Source: Candidatus Pacearchaeota archaeon RBG_13_36_9
Lineage (GTDB): Archaea > Nanobdellota > Nanobdellia > Pacearchaeales > GW2011-AR1
Assembly: GCA_001786395.1 (NCBI GenBank)
Contig: MFWN01000024.1
Location: 27,697-73,493, forward strand
Direction: 5' to 3'
Length of the DNA stretch: 45,797 bases
Part shown: piece by piece, positions 16,396 to 24,049 of the stretch
Layout: each line of letters begins with the position of its first letter
Numbering within the stretch: position 1 is the first letter of the stretch
Translations under genes and position numbers: made by a program
Notes under the pieces: model-generated
What the model was told of the DNA's origin: nothing
The model's input: only the letters and a program-made list of their open reading frames with translations
The model's database searches: none

Positions 16396-17190
16396 TTACT
16401 TTTTTAGCTCTTTTATCTCTTTTTTTAGCTCGCTCATTTTTACTTCTCTGCCAATCATCAGTTTGTTTAGCTTTTCAATTTCTTTTTCTACCTGCTTTTT
16501 TTCAGTTACATCTCGGAATATGCCAATTGTTGAGATAAATTTTCCGTTTGTTATTTTTGGAGAAATATTTCCTTCTACAAATATCTCTTTTTTATTTTTT
16601 GAAATAAAAATTGTATTTACATTTTCTAAGTGTTCTCCTGCGCAGACTTTCTTAAATAAATCCATGCAGTGCGTTTTTTGGTCGCTTTTTAGAATATTCA
16701 ATAAGCTGAGGCTTTTAATGTCCTCTTCTGAATAGCCCATTATTTCTTTCCATTTTTTGTTTACATAAATAAAATTGCAGTCTTTATCTACACTTTGTAT
16801 CAGGTCATTTGCATTATCCAAAATTTCTTTATATTCTTTTTCTGTATATTTTATTCTTTTGTTTATTTCATTTGCAAGCCCTGCAAATTCATTGTTTTGG
16901 CTTAGGTAAACTTCCTCATTTCTTTCAGAGACTGCTGTTTTAATTTTTTCAAGAGGCTTCATAATTGATAGAGAAACAATCAAACCTGTTGTTATTATTA
17001 AGATAAATGAGCTAACAAGAAAGAAAACAATTGAAAGTGAATTTATTTTTAGATTGGATAAGTTAGCTTCTGAACTTATTACTTTTGCAGTTATATTCCC
17101 GTTTGCATAAATAAATAGAAAATATCCACTAAGAGAGACTATTAGAAATATTGTAAATAAACCTAAAAAAATTTTAGATATTATCTTCAT
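16396..17190 (-). CDS. Membrane PAS sensor protein without kinase domain
   Basis: Protein of 264 residues with two N-terminal membrane helices (about 7-29 and 51-76) and a short outside loop. A HAMP-like stretch starting MKPLEKIKTAV is followed by one PAS domain (about 115-235: ILDNANDLIQSVDKDCNFIYVNKKWKEIMGYSEED in outline, closing with GIFRDVTEKKQ). The protein then ends in IGREVKMSELKKEIKELK, a coiled coil with no HisKA or ATPase domain. The same tail ends the PAS protein at 27934. It could be an input subunit that hands its signal to a separate kinase. The receiver gene follows within two bases. A separate promoter is likely in the 197-base gap upstream. Confidence 0.85.
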   Translation of the reverse strand: MKIISKIFLGLFTIFLIVSLSGYFLFIYANGNITAKVISSEANLSNLKINSLSIVFFLVSSFILIITTGLIVSLSIMKPLEKIKTAVSERNEEVYLSQNNEFAGLANEINKRIKYTEKEYKEILDNANDLIQSVDKDCNFIYVNKKWKEIMGYSEEDIKSLSLLNILKSDQKTHCMDLFKKVCAGEHLENVNTIFISKNKKEIFVEGNISPKITNGKFISTIGIFRDVTEKKQVEKEIEKLNKLMIGREVKMSELKKEIKELKK

Positions 17191-17290
17191 TTTTCCTCTT
17201 TTTATCTGAATAAGAAGGGGGCTCTTAAATATCTCACGGCTCTTTTTGGATAACCTTCTTAAATTGTTGGATAAAAATAATTCTTTTTGT

Positions 17291-17359
17291 AGCTTTTTAT
17301 AAAAGTTCTTAGAATTCTTTCTTATGATCTATAAAATATATAGCTAAAGCTTTTTATAA
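17291..17359. promoter_or_regulatory. Repeated AGCTTTTTATAA in the promoter gap
   Basis: AGCTTTTTATAA occurs twice, at 17291-17302 and 17348-17359, in the gap between the CARDB-membrane gene and the PAS gene. GGATAA also occurs twice, near 17252 and 17273. These may be regulatory elements for the leftward PAS-receiver pair; the role is unproven. Confidence 0.3.
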
Positions 17360-17387
17360 GAATTTGGTTGTATATTCCGCCCGGCTT

Positions 17388-17957
17388 TTAATTTTTCATT
17401 CTTTTTTTTACTATCTCGTGAATTCTTAATTTTATCTTTAGTTTTCCTATTATCTTTTTTAGGACTAAAATTATAAATGTTAGAAGTATTAAGCCCCCAA
17501 TTATCAATAAAATTATAATTATTTGCCCAGAGGTTTTACTGTCTTTTTTTATTATTTCAAATGAGTCTTTTCCTTCGGCTTCTTCTTTATTATTTACAAC
17601 AATCTGGACATCCAGTTCATAATTTCCTTCAGGGGCATTTTCTGGAATTTTTATATTGCCCACAAAAGAAGCTTGTGTTTCTATTGCAAGTGTTTCTGAT
17701 TTCGAAGCAAGGATGTTTTTTTGTGAGTCCAGAATATTATAATTAAGAGTTATGTCCATTCTTTGTTGTCCTGCAAGGTTCATTATTTTTGTTGTGAACC
17801 ATAGCTCGCCTCCAGCTTGGATGTTTTTGTGCGTATCTGCAATCTGAACCTCAAGATTGAATGGATTTTCCTGAGCTGCCGCTAAGGATAAAAGCAGGAG
17901 GCCTAAAACCAGGATTTCAATAAATAAGGTCTTGTTTTTTTCTTGTTTTGATTTCAT
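17388..17957 (-). CDS. CARDB-like single-pass membrane protein (cassette 1)
   Basis: Secreted-domain protein of 189 residues. N-terminal signal or anchor helix (LFIEILVLGLLLLSLAAAQ), one CARDB/Ig-like extracellular domain (about 34-135), a C-terminal membrane helix (IIIILLIIGGLILLTFIILVL) and a short basic cytoplasmic tail, KLKIKLRIHEIVKKR. The domain motif ETQASFVGNIKIPENAPEGNY is close to that of the product of 24533, and the cytoplasmic tails match too (KLQIKIRVGKIIEKR). The same domain ends the large surface proteins at 21255 and 29964. It is likely a membrane-proximal module in a surface-to-cytoplasm signalling unit. Its start overlaps the DUF835-like gene by 41 bases. Confidence 0.82.
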   Translation of the reverse strand: MKSKQEKNKTLFIEILVLGLLLLSLAAAQENPFNLEVQIADTHKNIQAGGELWFTTKIMNLAGQQRMDITLNYNILDSQKNILASKSETLAIETQASFVGNIKIPENAPEGNYELDVQIVVNNKEEAEGKDSFEIIKKDSKTSGQIIIILLIIGGLILLTFIILVLKKIIGKLKIKLRIHEIVKKRMKN

Positions 17958-18438
17958 CTTCCTCTTTTTCTACTTTATCAAAAAAATTGAATATTTTATT
18001 TAATAGCTCTTCGCCTTTTGTTGAAGGGCTGAAAGCTATAACTCTGGCATTATTCTCGGAAGCGTAATCTGCAATTTCTTTTACAAAAGCAGCTACTTTA
18101 TTTTCATCATTGTATATTAAAAGAGTGGAAAGTGCATCAATTATTAAGAATTTTTCCCCTTTTATCTCTTTTATAAAACTAGATATTGCGTAACTTAATT
18201 TTTCTAAATCCCTTGGAGAAATGTGAAGAACCTCCTCCTTTTGCTTTTCAGAAGTTACACAGTCTATAAAAAATATTTTTTCAGTTTTTATCTTATTTTT
18301 CTTTAGTGTTTCTTCTATGCTTTTTTGGGTTTTATTTAAAGAAACGTAAATGCCTGTGCAGTTTTGCATAGAACTTACTATCTTGTTTATTTTTTTCTGC
18401 AGTTTTTCTACAGGAGTTATTATTAGTAATGAAGACAT
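17917..18438 (-). CDS. DUF835-like degenerate RecA/KaiC-fold protein (cassette 1)
   Basis: Cytoplasmic protein of 173 residues resembling DUF835, an archaeal RecA/KaiC-like domain often attached to signalling proteins. It begins SSLLIITPVEKLQKK, where an ATPase would have a P-loop; no Walker A is present. A Walker-B-like strand EKFLIIDALSTLLIY lies near residue 100, and LHISPRDLEKLSYAISSFI precedes it. The end KGEELLNKIFNFFDKVE is almost identical to the paralogue at 25092. That paralogue stops after DKVEGK, whereas this one reads on for about 15 charged residues into the next gene, so an ancestral stop seems lost. Probably a non-catalytic interaction module. Confidence 0.8.
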   Translation of the reverse strand: MSSLLIITPVEKLQKKINKIVSSMQNCTGIYVSLNKTQKSIEETLKKNKIKTEKIFFIDCVTSEKQKEEVLHISPRDLEKLSYAISSFIKEIKGEKFLIIDALSTLLIYNDENKVAAFVKEIADYASENNARVIAFSPSTKGEELLNKIFNFFDKVEKEEDEIKTRKKQDLIY

Positions 18439-18469
18439 TTTATAAGAGTATATTTGAGAGTATATAAAT

Positions 18470-18829
18470 TTACTTTAAAATTTTTTTAACTCTTTCTACC
18501 AAATCTTTTTTTGTAAAAGGCTTTGTTATGTAATCTGAAATTCCCACTTTCTTAAACTCTTTCATTCGTTCGGTAGATATTGGAATAACGCTAAGAAAAG
18601 CATATTTAGAATCATATTTTTTGCTGCTTAATGTCTTAAAAATATCCCATCCAGACATGTCAGGCAACATTACGTCCAATAAAACAAGGTCAAATTGCTT
18701 CTTGTGTGTTTTTTCAAGCCCGTCTGCTCCACAAAAACTTATCTCTACTTCATAGCCTGCATCCTCCAGCATCTGCTTTACTGCTTCTGCAGTATCTCTA
18801 TGGTCTTCTACATAAAGTATTTTTTTCAT
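18470..18829 (-). CDS. Single-domain response regulator (cassette 1)
   Basis: Receiver-only protein of 119 residues. Acidic pair Glu8/Asp9, phosphoacceptor Asp52 in LLDVMLPDMSGWDIF, Ser in FLSVIP, and Lys in ITKPF. It overlaps the kinase gene by four bases (ATGA-type junction), so it is the likely cognate target of that kinase. No output domain. It is highly similar to the receivers at 16035 and 25606, including the IPISTER signalling-face segment. Output may pass to the DUF835-like protein encoded 31 bases downstream. Confidence 0.93.
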   Translation of the reverse strand: MKKILYVEDHRDTAEAVKQMLEDAGYEVEISFCGADGLEKTHKKQFDLVLLDVMLPDMSGWDIFKTLSSKKYDSKYAFLSVIPISTERMKEFKKVGISDYITKPFTKKDLVERVKKILK

Positions 18830-20625
18830 TTTTTAACCTCCTCTTTATATCTGATTGGCAATGTGAAATAAAAAGTAGAGCCTTTTCCTAATTCACTCTT
18901 TAAGTTTATTTTTCCTCCTAATAATTCAACCAGCTGTTTAGTTATTGCAAGCCCTAAGCCAGTTCCTCCAACTTCGCTTTTTAAAGGAGTATAAATCTGA
19001 TAAAATTTCTCAAAAAGTTTAGATATTTTATCTTCTGGAATCCCGATGCCTGTATCCGTAACCTCCACTAAAACACTGTCATCCTGCTTTATTGCTTTTA
19101 TTTTGACATAGCCTTCTTCTGTGAACTTAATGGCATTATCAATTAAATTATTCAGTATTTCTGTTAATCTTATACTATCTGTGCTCATGTTTATTGGCTT
19201 GTCTATCTCAACGATTAATTTTATATTTTTCTTATCTGACAATATCTTCAAGTCATTTACAATAGAGCTAATGCAATTTTCTAAATCTATTTTAGAAATA
19301 TTCAATTCAAATTTATTGGATTGAATTCTTGCAATCTCCAAGATATTATCTACTAGAAACCTTAATTGATTGCTGTTTCTTCTTAATGCGTTTAGATTAT
19401 TAATATTCTTTTCAGAAAGTTTCGTCTTTATTTCTTCCAATAATTCCAGGTTTGCATATATTGCTGTCAGGGGAGTTTTCAATTCATGGGATACTATATT
19501 CATAAAATCTGTCTTGGCTATATCTAGCTCTTTTAATTGTTCTACTTGCTTTTTTATTTTTTCTTCTGCCTCTTTTCTTTGTGTGATATCGTGATATACA
19601 ACATAAACACCAGTTTGTTTTTTAGATTCATCGTAGACTGAACCATATGAAGCAGAAATCCATTTTGTTTCTTTATTTTTTGTAAGGATTCTAAACTCAC
19701 TAGTCGAAGTTTTTAAATCCCTCTTTGAAATACATTCGTTCCATTTAGCCGTTATCTTCTTATTATCATCAGGATTTATATAAATCATGAGTCGATTATC
19801 ATTTGGCTTAAAGTCCATAATCTCAGACAGGGTGTATCCTGTAAGTCTTTCAATGGCAGAATTAGCGTAAACCAGATGATGAGCCATATCATAAGATAAA
19901 AGCACATCAGATATATTATCAGCAATCATTTTAAGTTTTTCTTCACTCTTTTCCAAATCCTTTTCTGCTCTCTTCTGTGCTGTAATATCTCTAACAGTTG
20001 CCTGCAAATAAATTCTTCCTTCTTCTTCAACTCTGCTTAATAAAACCGTTGCAGGAAAATCTCCGTCTCCATATCTCATATGAGTCCATTCAAAAAAACT
20101 ACTTCCTTCTTTCATTGCTTTTTCAATCATTTTCTTTGCCTTGATTGAAGATAATTGCCCATCTGGCTGCTTTTCAGGAGATAGATCCACTGGTCCTAGA
20201 GAAATAAATTCTTTTTCATCTTTTACATTAAATATTTTAATCGCTGAATCATTTCCAGAAGTAAATTTCCAGTTTGGAGGTTCTAAAGTCATAATTGCAT
20301 CTTTTGAAAAAGTAAATAGCACTTTGTATCTTTCATCTGTTTCTTCCCTTCTTTTTGCTACATGCTCTCTTTTTCCTACTATTTCTTCTCTTCCGGTTGC
20401 TACTGTTTCTCTTTTTCCTACTATTTCTTCTCTTTCTAATGCTATACCTTCTCTGTTCTCTCCTTTTTTTATTCTCTCTCTTTTTCCTACTATTTCTTCT
20501 CTTCCGGTTGCTACATGCTCTCTTTTTCCTACTATTTCTTCCCTTCTTTTTGCTACATGCTCTCTTTTTCCTACTATTTCTTCTCTTCCGGTTGCACTCA
20601 ACTTTTTTCTAATTTTCTCCATCAT
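18826..20625 (-). CDS. Cytoplasmic PAS-PAS sensor histidine kinase (cassette 1)
   Basis: Soluble histidine kinase of 599 residues. Residues 12-90 are a charged repeat (14-residue units of type GREEIVGKREHVA). Two PAS domains follow (about 97-220, ending ATVRDITAQKRAE, and 230-355, ending VYHDITQRKEAE). HisKA has the phosphorylatable His380 in NIVSHELKTPLTA. The ATPase domain shows N box NNLIDNAIKF, G1 DTGIGIPED, F box FEKFYQ and G2 GGTGLGLAITKQL. No membrane helix, so it must sense an internal signal or another protein. AAGGAG lies just upstream of ATGATG at 20625/20622. The cognate receiver overlaps by four bases. Confidence 0.93.
   Translation of the reverse strand: MMEKIRKKLSATGREEIVGKREHVAKRREEIVGKREHVATGREEIVGKRERIKKGENREGIALEREEIVGKRETVATGREEIVGKREHVAKRREETDERYKVLFTFSKDAIMTLEPPNWKFTSGNDSAIKIFNVKDEKEFISLGPVDLSPEKQPDGQLSSIKAKKMIEKAMKEGSSFFEWTHMRYGDGDFPATVLLSRVEEEGRIYLQATVRDITAQKRAEKDLEKSEEKLKMIADNISDVLLSYDMAHHLVYANSAIERLTGYTLSEIMDFKPNDNRLMIYINPDDNKKITAKWNECISKRDLKTSTSEFRILTKNKETKWISASYGSVYDESKKQTGVYVVYHDITQRKEAEEKIKKQVEQLKELDIAKTDFMNIVSHELKTPLTAIYANLELLEEIKTKLSEKNINNLNALRRNSNQLRFLVDNILEIARIQSNKFELNISKIDLENCISSIVNDLKILSDKKNIKLIVEIDKPINMSTDSIRLTEILNNLIDNAIKFTEEGYVKIKAIKQDDSVLVEVTDTGIGIPEDKISKLFEKFYQIYTPLKSEVGGTGLGLAITKQLVELLGGKINLKSELGKGSTFYFTLPIRYKEEVKK
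20356..20592 (-). repeat. 42-base coding minisatellite in the kinase gene
   Basis: Five units of 42 bases encode 14 residues each, (T/K)(G/R)REEIVGKREHVA, i.e. two heptads. A nine-residue interruption, KGENREGIA, follows the third unit and a partial sixth unit follows the fifth. The DNA copies are nearly identical, so copy number is likely to vary. The protein form is a highly charged continuous helix or coiled coil at the kinase N terminus. Confidence 0.85.
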
Positions 20626-20693
20626 AATCTCCTTTTAAAATTTTGAATCTCAAACCCCCCTTCTTTTATTCAAATAAAAAGCATTTAAGTATT

Positions 20694-20831
20694 TTATTTA
20701 TTATAATCTTCTTCTTTTTTTCCTACGTCCGCGCCAGATATTTTTAATTTGGATGCCGTATCACTATCTGTTGCCTTAGAATTTTTCAATAATAACTTCA
20801 AAGTCTCTTTTTCGCTCTTAGCAAGATTCAT
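20694..20831 (-). pseudogene. Truncated Lrp-like HTH regulator remnant
   Basis: A 45-codon frame that aligns with the first 45 residues of the HTH regulator at 29225: MNLAKSEKETLKLLLKNS against MNLTKNEKKVLKFLLENA, then SDSDTASKLKIS against SDSLIAEKLKIS. The recognition-helix end is replaced by GADVGKKEEDYNK and a stop, and no effector domain follows. It holds the same place in its cassette (first gene before the kinase, 68 bases away) as the full-length regulator does in the other. It may be a decayed gene or a live mini-HTH; GAGGAAGC precedes the ATG and an ATATATAAATAA-like promoter lies farther upstream, so expression is possible. Confidence 0.6.
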
Positions 20832-20888
20832 GCTTCCTCTTTTAGGCTTACTTTATGAATTTAATGTGCATTATTTATTTATATATTT

Positions 20889-21036
20889 AAGGTTATATGT
20901 CTAAACCTTTTATCTAAATTTAGTTCAAGATTTAAACCTTAAACTTATATTGTTAATAATATTGGAGATAATATCATAAAAAAGGTTATAAACAATCAAG
21001 AAACCTTTTGGTTTCTGGCTGTCAAAATGCCGCATT
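20889..21036. promoter_or_regulatory. Divergent promoter region between cassette 1 and the rightward unit
   Basis: Contents: inverted AAGGTT (20889-20894) and AACCTT (20904-20909), with a further AAGGTT at 20982-20987; TTAAACTTATAT at 20939-20950, identical to 29892-29903 in the other divergent promoter; a perfect hairpin AGAAACC-TTTT-GGTTTCT at 20999-21016; and a palindrome AATGC-C-GCATT at 21026-21036. A rightward TATA (TTATAAAC, about 20986-20993) would start transcription near 21014, inside the hairpin. Confidence 0.5.
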
Positions 21037-21057
21037 AAAGTGGTCAAGCATTTCAAC

Positions 21058-21258
21058 ATGAAAGAGGAAAATATAATTAAGATTCTTGAAGGGAAGAATA
21101 TTGGACCCAATATAACCGAGTTAGTCAATCTTTCTAAGTCCTCTCGTTCAGCTGTCAGAACTGCTATTGCAAAATTAGAAGGGGCTAATAAAATTTCTTT
21201 TAGAAATATTGGGCTGGCTAAAGTTTATTTTTTAGATCAAAAAAAGGTGAAGCAATGA
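21058..21258 (+). CDS. Small winged-helix regulator
   Basis: Winged-helix DNA-binding protein of 66 residues from ATG 21058; a GTG at 21040 would add six residues and is less convincing. It reads as helix ENIIKILEGKNIG, helix NITELVNLSK, recognition helix SRSAVRTAIAKLEGANKI and wing SFRNIGLAKVYFLDQ. No effector domain. Its stop overlaps the surface-protein start (ATGA), so it is the first gene of the rightward operon and probably regulates it through the palindromes in the leader. It differs from the Lrp-like HTH of the leftward cassettes. Confidence 0.8.
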   Translation: MKEENIIKILEGKNIGPNITELVNLSKSSRSAVRTAIAKLEGANKISFRNIGLAKVYFLDQKKVKQ

Positions 21259-23330
21259 AAAAGAAATATTTATTTGCATTATTTTTTAATGTTATCTTAT
21301 TTAGTTTAGATTATGTTTCTGCTGGCTTTGTAGATAATGCTGCAACATATTGGATGCATAATAAATCTGATTCTCAATTTAGTGCTTATCGTCAGTTAAG
21401 AAATGTAAGTACAGAACTTGCAATGATTACCCCTGCTAGTTTAAGTACAAATAATCTTGGAATATTTTGTTGGGGAGATAATTGGACTTCTCCTAATTTT
21501 ACCAGCATCACTTCAGTCAGCGGGATTTGGAATTTCTCCTTGAATTATACTAGGAGTACTACTGGTTCAAGAACCCCTGTTCTTTATTTATTTGCAAGAA
21601 TCTTCAAGTTAAACTCCACTGGAAGATTTGAGATAGCAAATTCAACTCAGTCCGCAAATGTTGGCGGACAAACAACGAATACTGCTGTTTTGTGGGGCTA
21701 TAATCTGACAGATAGTTCTTTAACAAATCTTTCTGTTGGAGAGAGAGCGGGAGTTCAATTTTGTATTAATGTTACAACTGCCCGAAATAGAAACGCAAAT
21801 ATCTACTGGGAAAACTCGACTCGTTCTTTTGTGGTAATCCCCCTCCAGTATTTTGACGCCTCTTCTCCAAATTTAAATATAACTTATCCTCTTAATGCCA
21901 CTTATAATATTAGTGTTTCTTCATTAAATTACACAGTCTCTGATGCAAATTTACAAGCTTGCTGGTATAATTTGAATGGAACAATTAATATAACAATTAC
22001 TTGCGGAACAAATTTGACTGGATTGACTTCAACAGAAGGAAGCAATATTTGGAGAGTTTATGCTAACGATACAGCAGGAAATATAAACTCTGGAAATGTT
22101 TTTTTTACTGTTGACACGACACCTCCGCAATGGAGTAATATTCAGCAGAATATTCCAAGCCTTTATTCTGCTAACCTTTCTTATTTCAACATTGCCTGGA
22201 CAGACAGTGGTGGCATAGGAATTGTTCTTTTTGAAGGCAATTTTTCAGGAGTTCCTGTAAATTATACAATGTATTTAATTTCTGGAAATACTTACGGGTT
22301 TAATGCAACACTTCCTGCCGGAACTTTTTACTGGAAATCCCATGCAAACGACTTCTATGGAAATCTTAATTCAAGCCCAACTCAAATGTTCATAATCAAT
22401 AAAGCAAGCCAGACAGCAACTCTTAATATAAATGAAAGTTCCCCTATAGTTTACGGAACTTGGGTAAATGTGACTTGCAATGGAGAATTATTTAGAAATG
22501 ATGCCGATTTTAGTTCTGAAATAGGACATTCTATTCTATTAAACGCAGGAAATTATAATTATTCATGCAGATTATATGAAAATGAAAACTACTCGTATGA
22601 TGATGACAATTTAACATTTAAGGTTAATCAGGCAGCTGGAGACATTCGCTTATCGCCTCCTCAGCAGAATCTTAGTGGCGGCGGCAGTTGTTTGTACAAT
22701 TGGAGTTGCACAGAATGGAATAAATGCAGTCAGGAAGGAAAACAAACTAGAACTTGCTGGAATCTTGGTACGTGCCCTAATAGGTATAATGCTCCTAAAA
22801 CAGAGCAAAATTGTGCATATCTTGCCTCAGAAAAAGCTTTATTTGATATCGTTTTAACAGTAATAAACCCACAAATAATTCTTGGAGAGAACTTAACTGC
22901 CAAAATTTCTCTGGTCAATTATGGAAATAAAACAAATTTAAATGTCACTTTAAATTACACGATAACTGATTCAAATAATAAAACTATTTTAAGGGAAAAA
23001 GAAATAGTGCCAGTAGAAATCCAAAATGAATTTATTAAGGAATTTGTTTTACCATCTCAAATAGCTCTTGGAGAATATAAATTGTTTGTTGAAATAAATT
23101 ATGAAGGTCAGGAAAAAGAAGCTGTTTCACAAGGTTCATTCAAAATTCTTCCAAAAAAACAAGGATTTTTCCCTTCTCTTATAGGAAAGGCGATTTGGAC
23201 TGACTCCGACAAAAGAAACTATTTGATAACAGGCACTTCACTTTTAGTAATTATTATGATCGTTGTTTATATTTTAATTAAAAAATCTATAAGAGAAAAT
23301 AAACAGAGTATAAAATATAAAAATGGATAA
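21255..23330 (+). CDS. Membrane-anchored surface protein with TSP1-like and CARDB domains
   Basis: Surface protein of 691 residues. Signal peptide 1-23 (MKKKYLFALFFNVILF..VSA), an N-terminal beta-rich domain (about 25-200), two or three Ig-like domains (about 205-460), then a short thrombospondin-1-like segment YNWSCTEWNKCS..GKQTRTC near 478. A CARDB-like domain follows (about 528-635, motif VEIQNEFIKEFVLPSQIALGEY), then a membrane helix near 655-676 and a basic tail of about 15 residues. Many N-glycosylation sequons. The CARDB-TM end matches the stand-alone proteins at 17388 and 24533, suggesting common wiring to the cytoplasm. Its stop overlaps the DUF835-like gene by eight bases. Confidence 0.85.
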   Translation: MKKKYLFALFFNVILFSLDYVSAGFVDNAATYWMHNKSDSQFSAYRQLRNVSTELAMITPASLSTNNLGIFCWGDNWTSPNFTSITSVSGIWNFSLNYTRSTTGSRTPVLYLFARIFKLNSTGRFEIANSTQSANVGGQTTNTAVLWGYNLTDSSLTNLSVGERAGVQFCINVTTARNRNANIYWENSTRSFVVIPLQYFDASSPNLNITYPLNATYNISVSSLNYTVSDANLQACWYNLNGTINITITCGTNLTGLTSTEGSNIWRVYANDTAGNINSGNVFFTVDTTPPQWSNIQQNIPSLYSANLSYFNIAWTDSGGIGIVLFEGNFSGVPVNYTMYLISGNTYGFNATLPAGTFYWKSHANDFYGNLNSSPTQMFIINKASQTATLNINESSPIVYGTWVNVTCNGELFRNDADFSSEIGHSILLNAGNYNYSCRLYENENYSYDDDNLTFKVNQAAGDIRLSPPQQNLSGGGSCLYNWSCTEWNKCSQEGKQTRTCWNLGTCPNRYNAPKTEQNCAYLASEKALFDIVLTVINPQIILGENLTAKISLVNYGNKTNLNVTLNYTITDSNNKTILREKEIVPVEIQNEFIKEFVLPSQIALGEYKLFVEINYEGQEKEAVSQGSFKILPKKQGFFPSLIGKAIWTDSDKRNYLITGTSLLVIIMIVVYILIKKSIRENKQSIKYKNG

Positions 23331-23841
23331 AGCTTTAATATTAGTAAAAAAGTACGAAGATTATCTTAATAGGATATTTGAAATAATAAAGGAGCGTGGA
23401 AAAAAAGCATGCTATGTTACATTTAACAAAACTCCTGATTTTATCTTGGAATCTGCAGCAAAACACAATATCCAAAAAGATAAGCTTTATTTTATTGACG
23501 GTATAACTGCAAGGATTAAAAGTTCTGCTAAAATTAAGAATTCTGTTCAGATAAGCTATTTTGATAATCTTTCAAAGATAAGCAACAACATCAGAAAGAT
23601 AGTAAACAAAGGTTATCCTTTAGTTATTTTTGATTCACTTTCAAACCTCCTCATTTATCCTTCTATAAATGACTCCTCTATTGTTAAATCCCTCAAGGTT
23701 TTATTTGAATCCCTTGATAAAGTGAATGGAGAAGTTGCTTTTGTTTGTTATGAGAAGGATATTGGGAATTATTCATTAGACAAAACATTATCGTTATTCA
23801 ATAAAATTATAAAGCCCTCCAGCGAATTATTTGGAACATAA
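23323..23841 (+). CDS. DUF835-like degenerate RecA/KaiC-fold protein (rightward unit)
   Basis: Cytoplasmic protein of 172 residues, a diverged relative of the DUF835-like products of 17917 and 25092. First strand KALILVKKYEDYLNR lacks a P-loop; CYVTFNKTPDFI matches IYVSLNKTQKSI in the others; YFIDGITA matches FIDCVTS; the Walker-B-like strand is PLVIFDSLSNLLIYPS. It is translationally coupled (ATGGATAA overlap) to the surface receptor gene and followed by a response regulator. So in this unit too, receptor, DUF835-like protein and receiver go together. A scaffold or output role is inferred. Confidence 0.7.
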   Translation: MDKALILVKKYEDYLNRIFEIIKERGKKACYVTFNKTPDFILESAAKHNIQKDKLYFIDGITARIKSSAKIKNSVQISYFDNLSKISNNIRKIVNKGYPLVIFDSLSNLLIYPSINDSSIVKSLKVLFESLDKVNGEVAFVCYEKDIGNYSLDKTLSLFNKIIKPSSELFGT

Positions 23842-23848
23842 AAAAGAT

Positions 23849-24017
23849 TTAAAGATTGAAAATCTTTAACTCATTTCAGTTTTAAACAACTGAAGATTTA
23901 AAAATAAGCAAGACTTAAATAAACAGAGAAAAATACAGAAAACTATAGTTTTCTGTCTGATTAAACCAAAGAAAAGCAAAGCTTTTCTGGTCCCCAAAAA
24001 TCCATAAAAGATTTTTG
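23849..24017. repeat. Array of five perfect hairpins
   Basis: The 208-base gap between two same-strand genes holds five consecutive perfect inverted repeats: TTAAAGATT-GAA-AATCTTTAA (23849-23869), TTCAGTT/AACTGAA (23875-23894), a full palindrome with arms ACAGAAAACTA/TAGTTTTCTGT (23935-23956), AGAAAAGC-AAA-GCTTTTCT (23970-23988, outer ACC/GGT), and CAAAAATC/GATTTTTG (23995-24017). As RNA it would be a chain of hairpins between the DUF835-like and receiver genes; as DNA, several protein sites. ACAGAA..TTCTGTCT followed by CCAAAG recurs at 43039. Not CRISPR: stems differ. Confidence 0.75.
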
Positions 24018-24049
24018 CGGTTTCAAACAAAACAAACAAAAAATTTGAC

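Noticed and set aside
20356..20592. Possible CRISPR-like direct repeats
   Set aside because: The units are contiguous, in frame and encode heptads in a kinase; there are no unique spacers and no cas genes.
20141..20638. Open plus-strand frame rich in Leu, Phe and Ser opposite the kinase gene
   Set aside because: It mirrors the kinase N-terminal repeat and first PAS domain on the other strand; its composition is a by-product of the repeated GAA/AGA codons, and it has no promoter or ribosome site.
23849..24017. CRISPR array or tRNA cluster
   Set aside because: Stems differ from one another and no constant repeat or tRNA arm (such as a GGTTCRA loop) is present.
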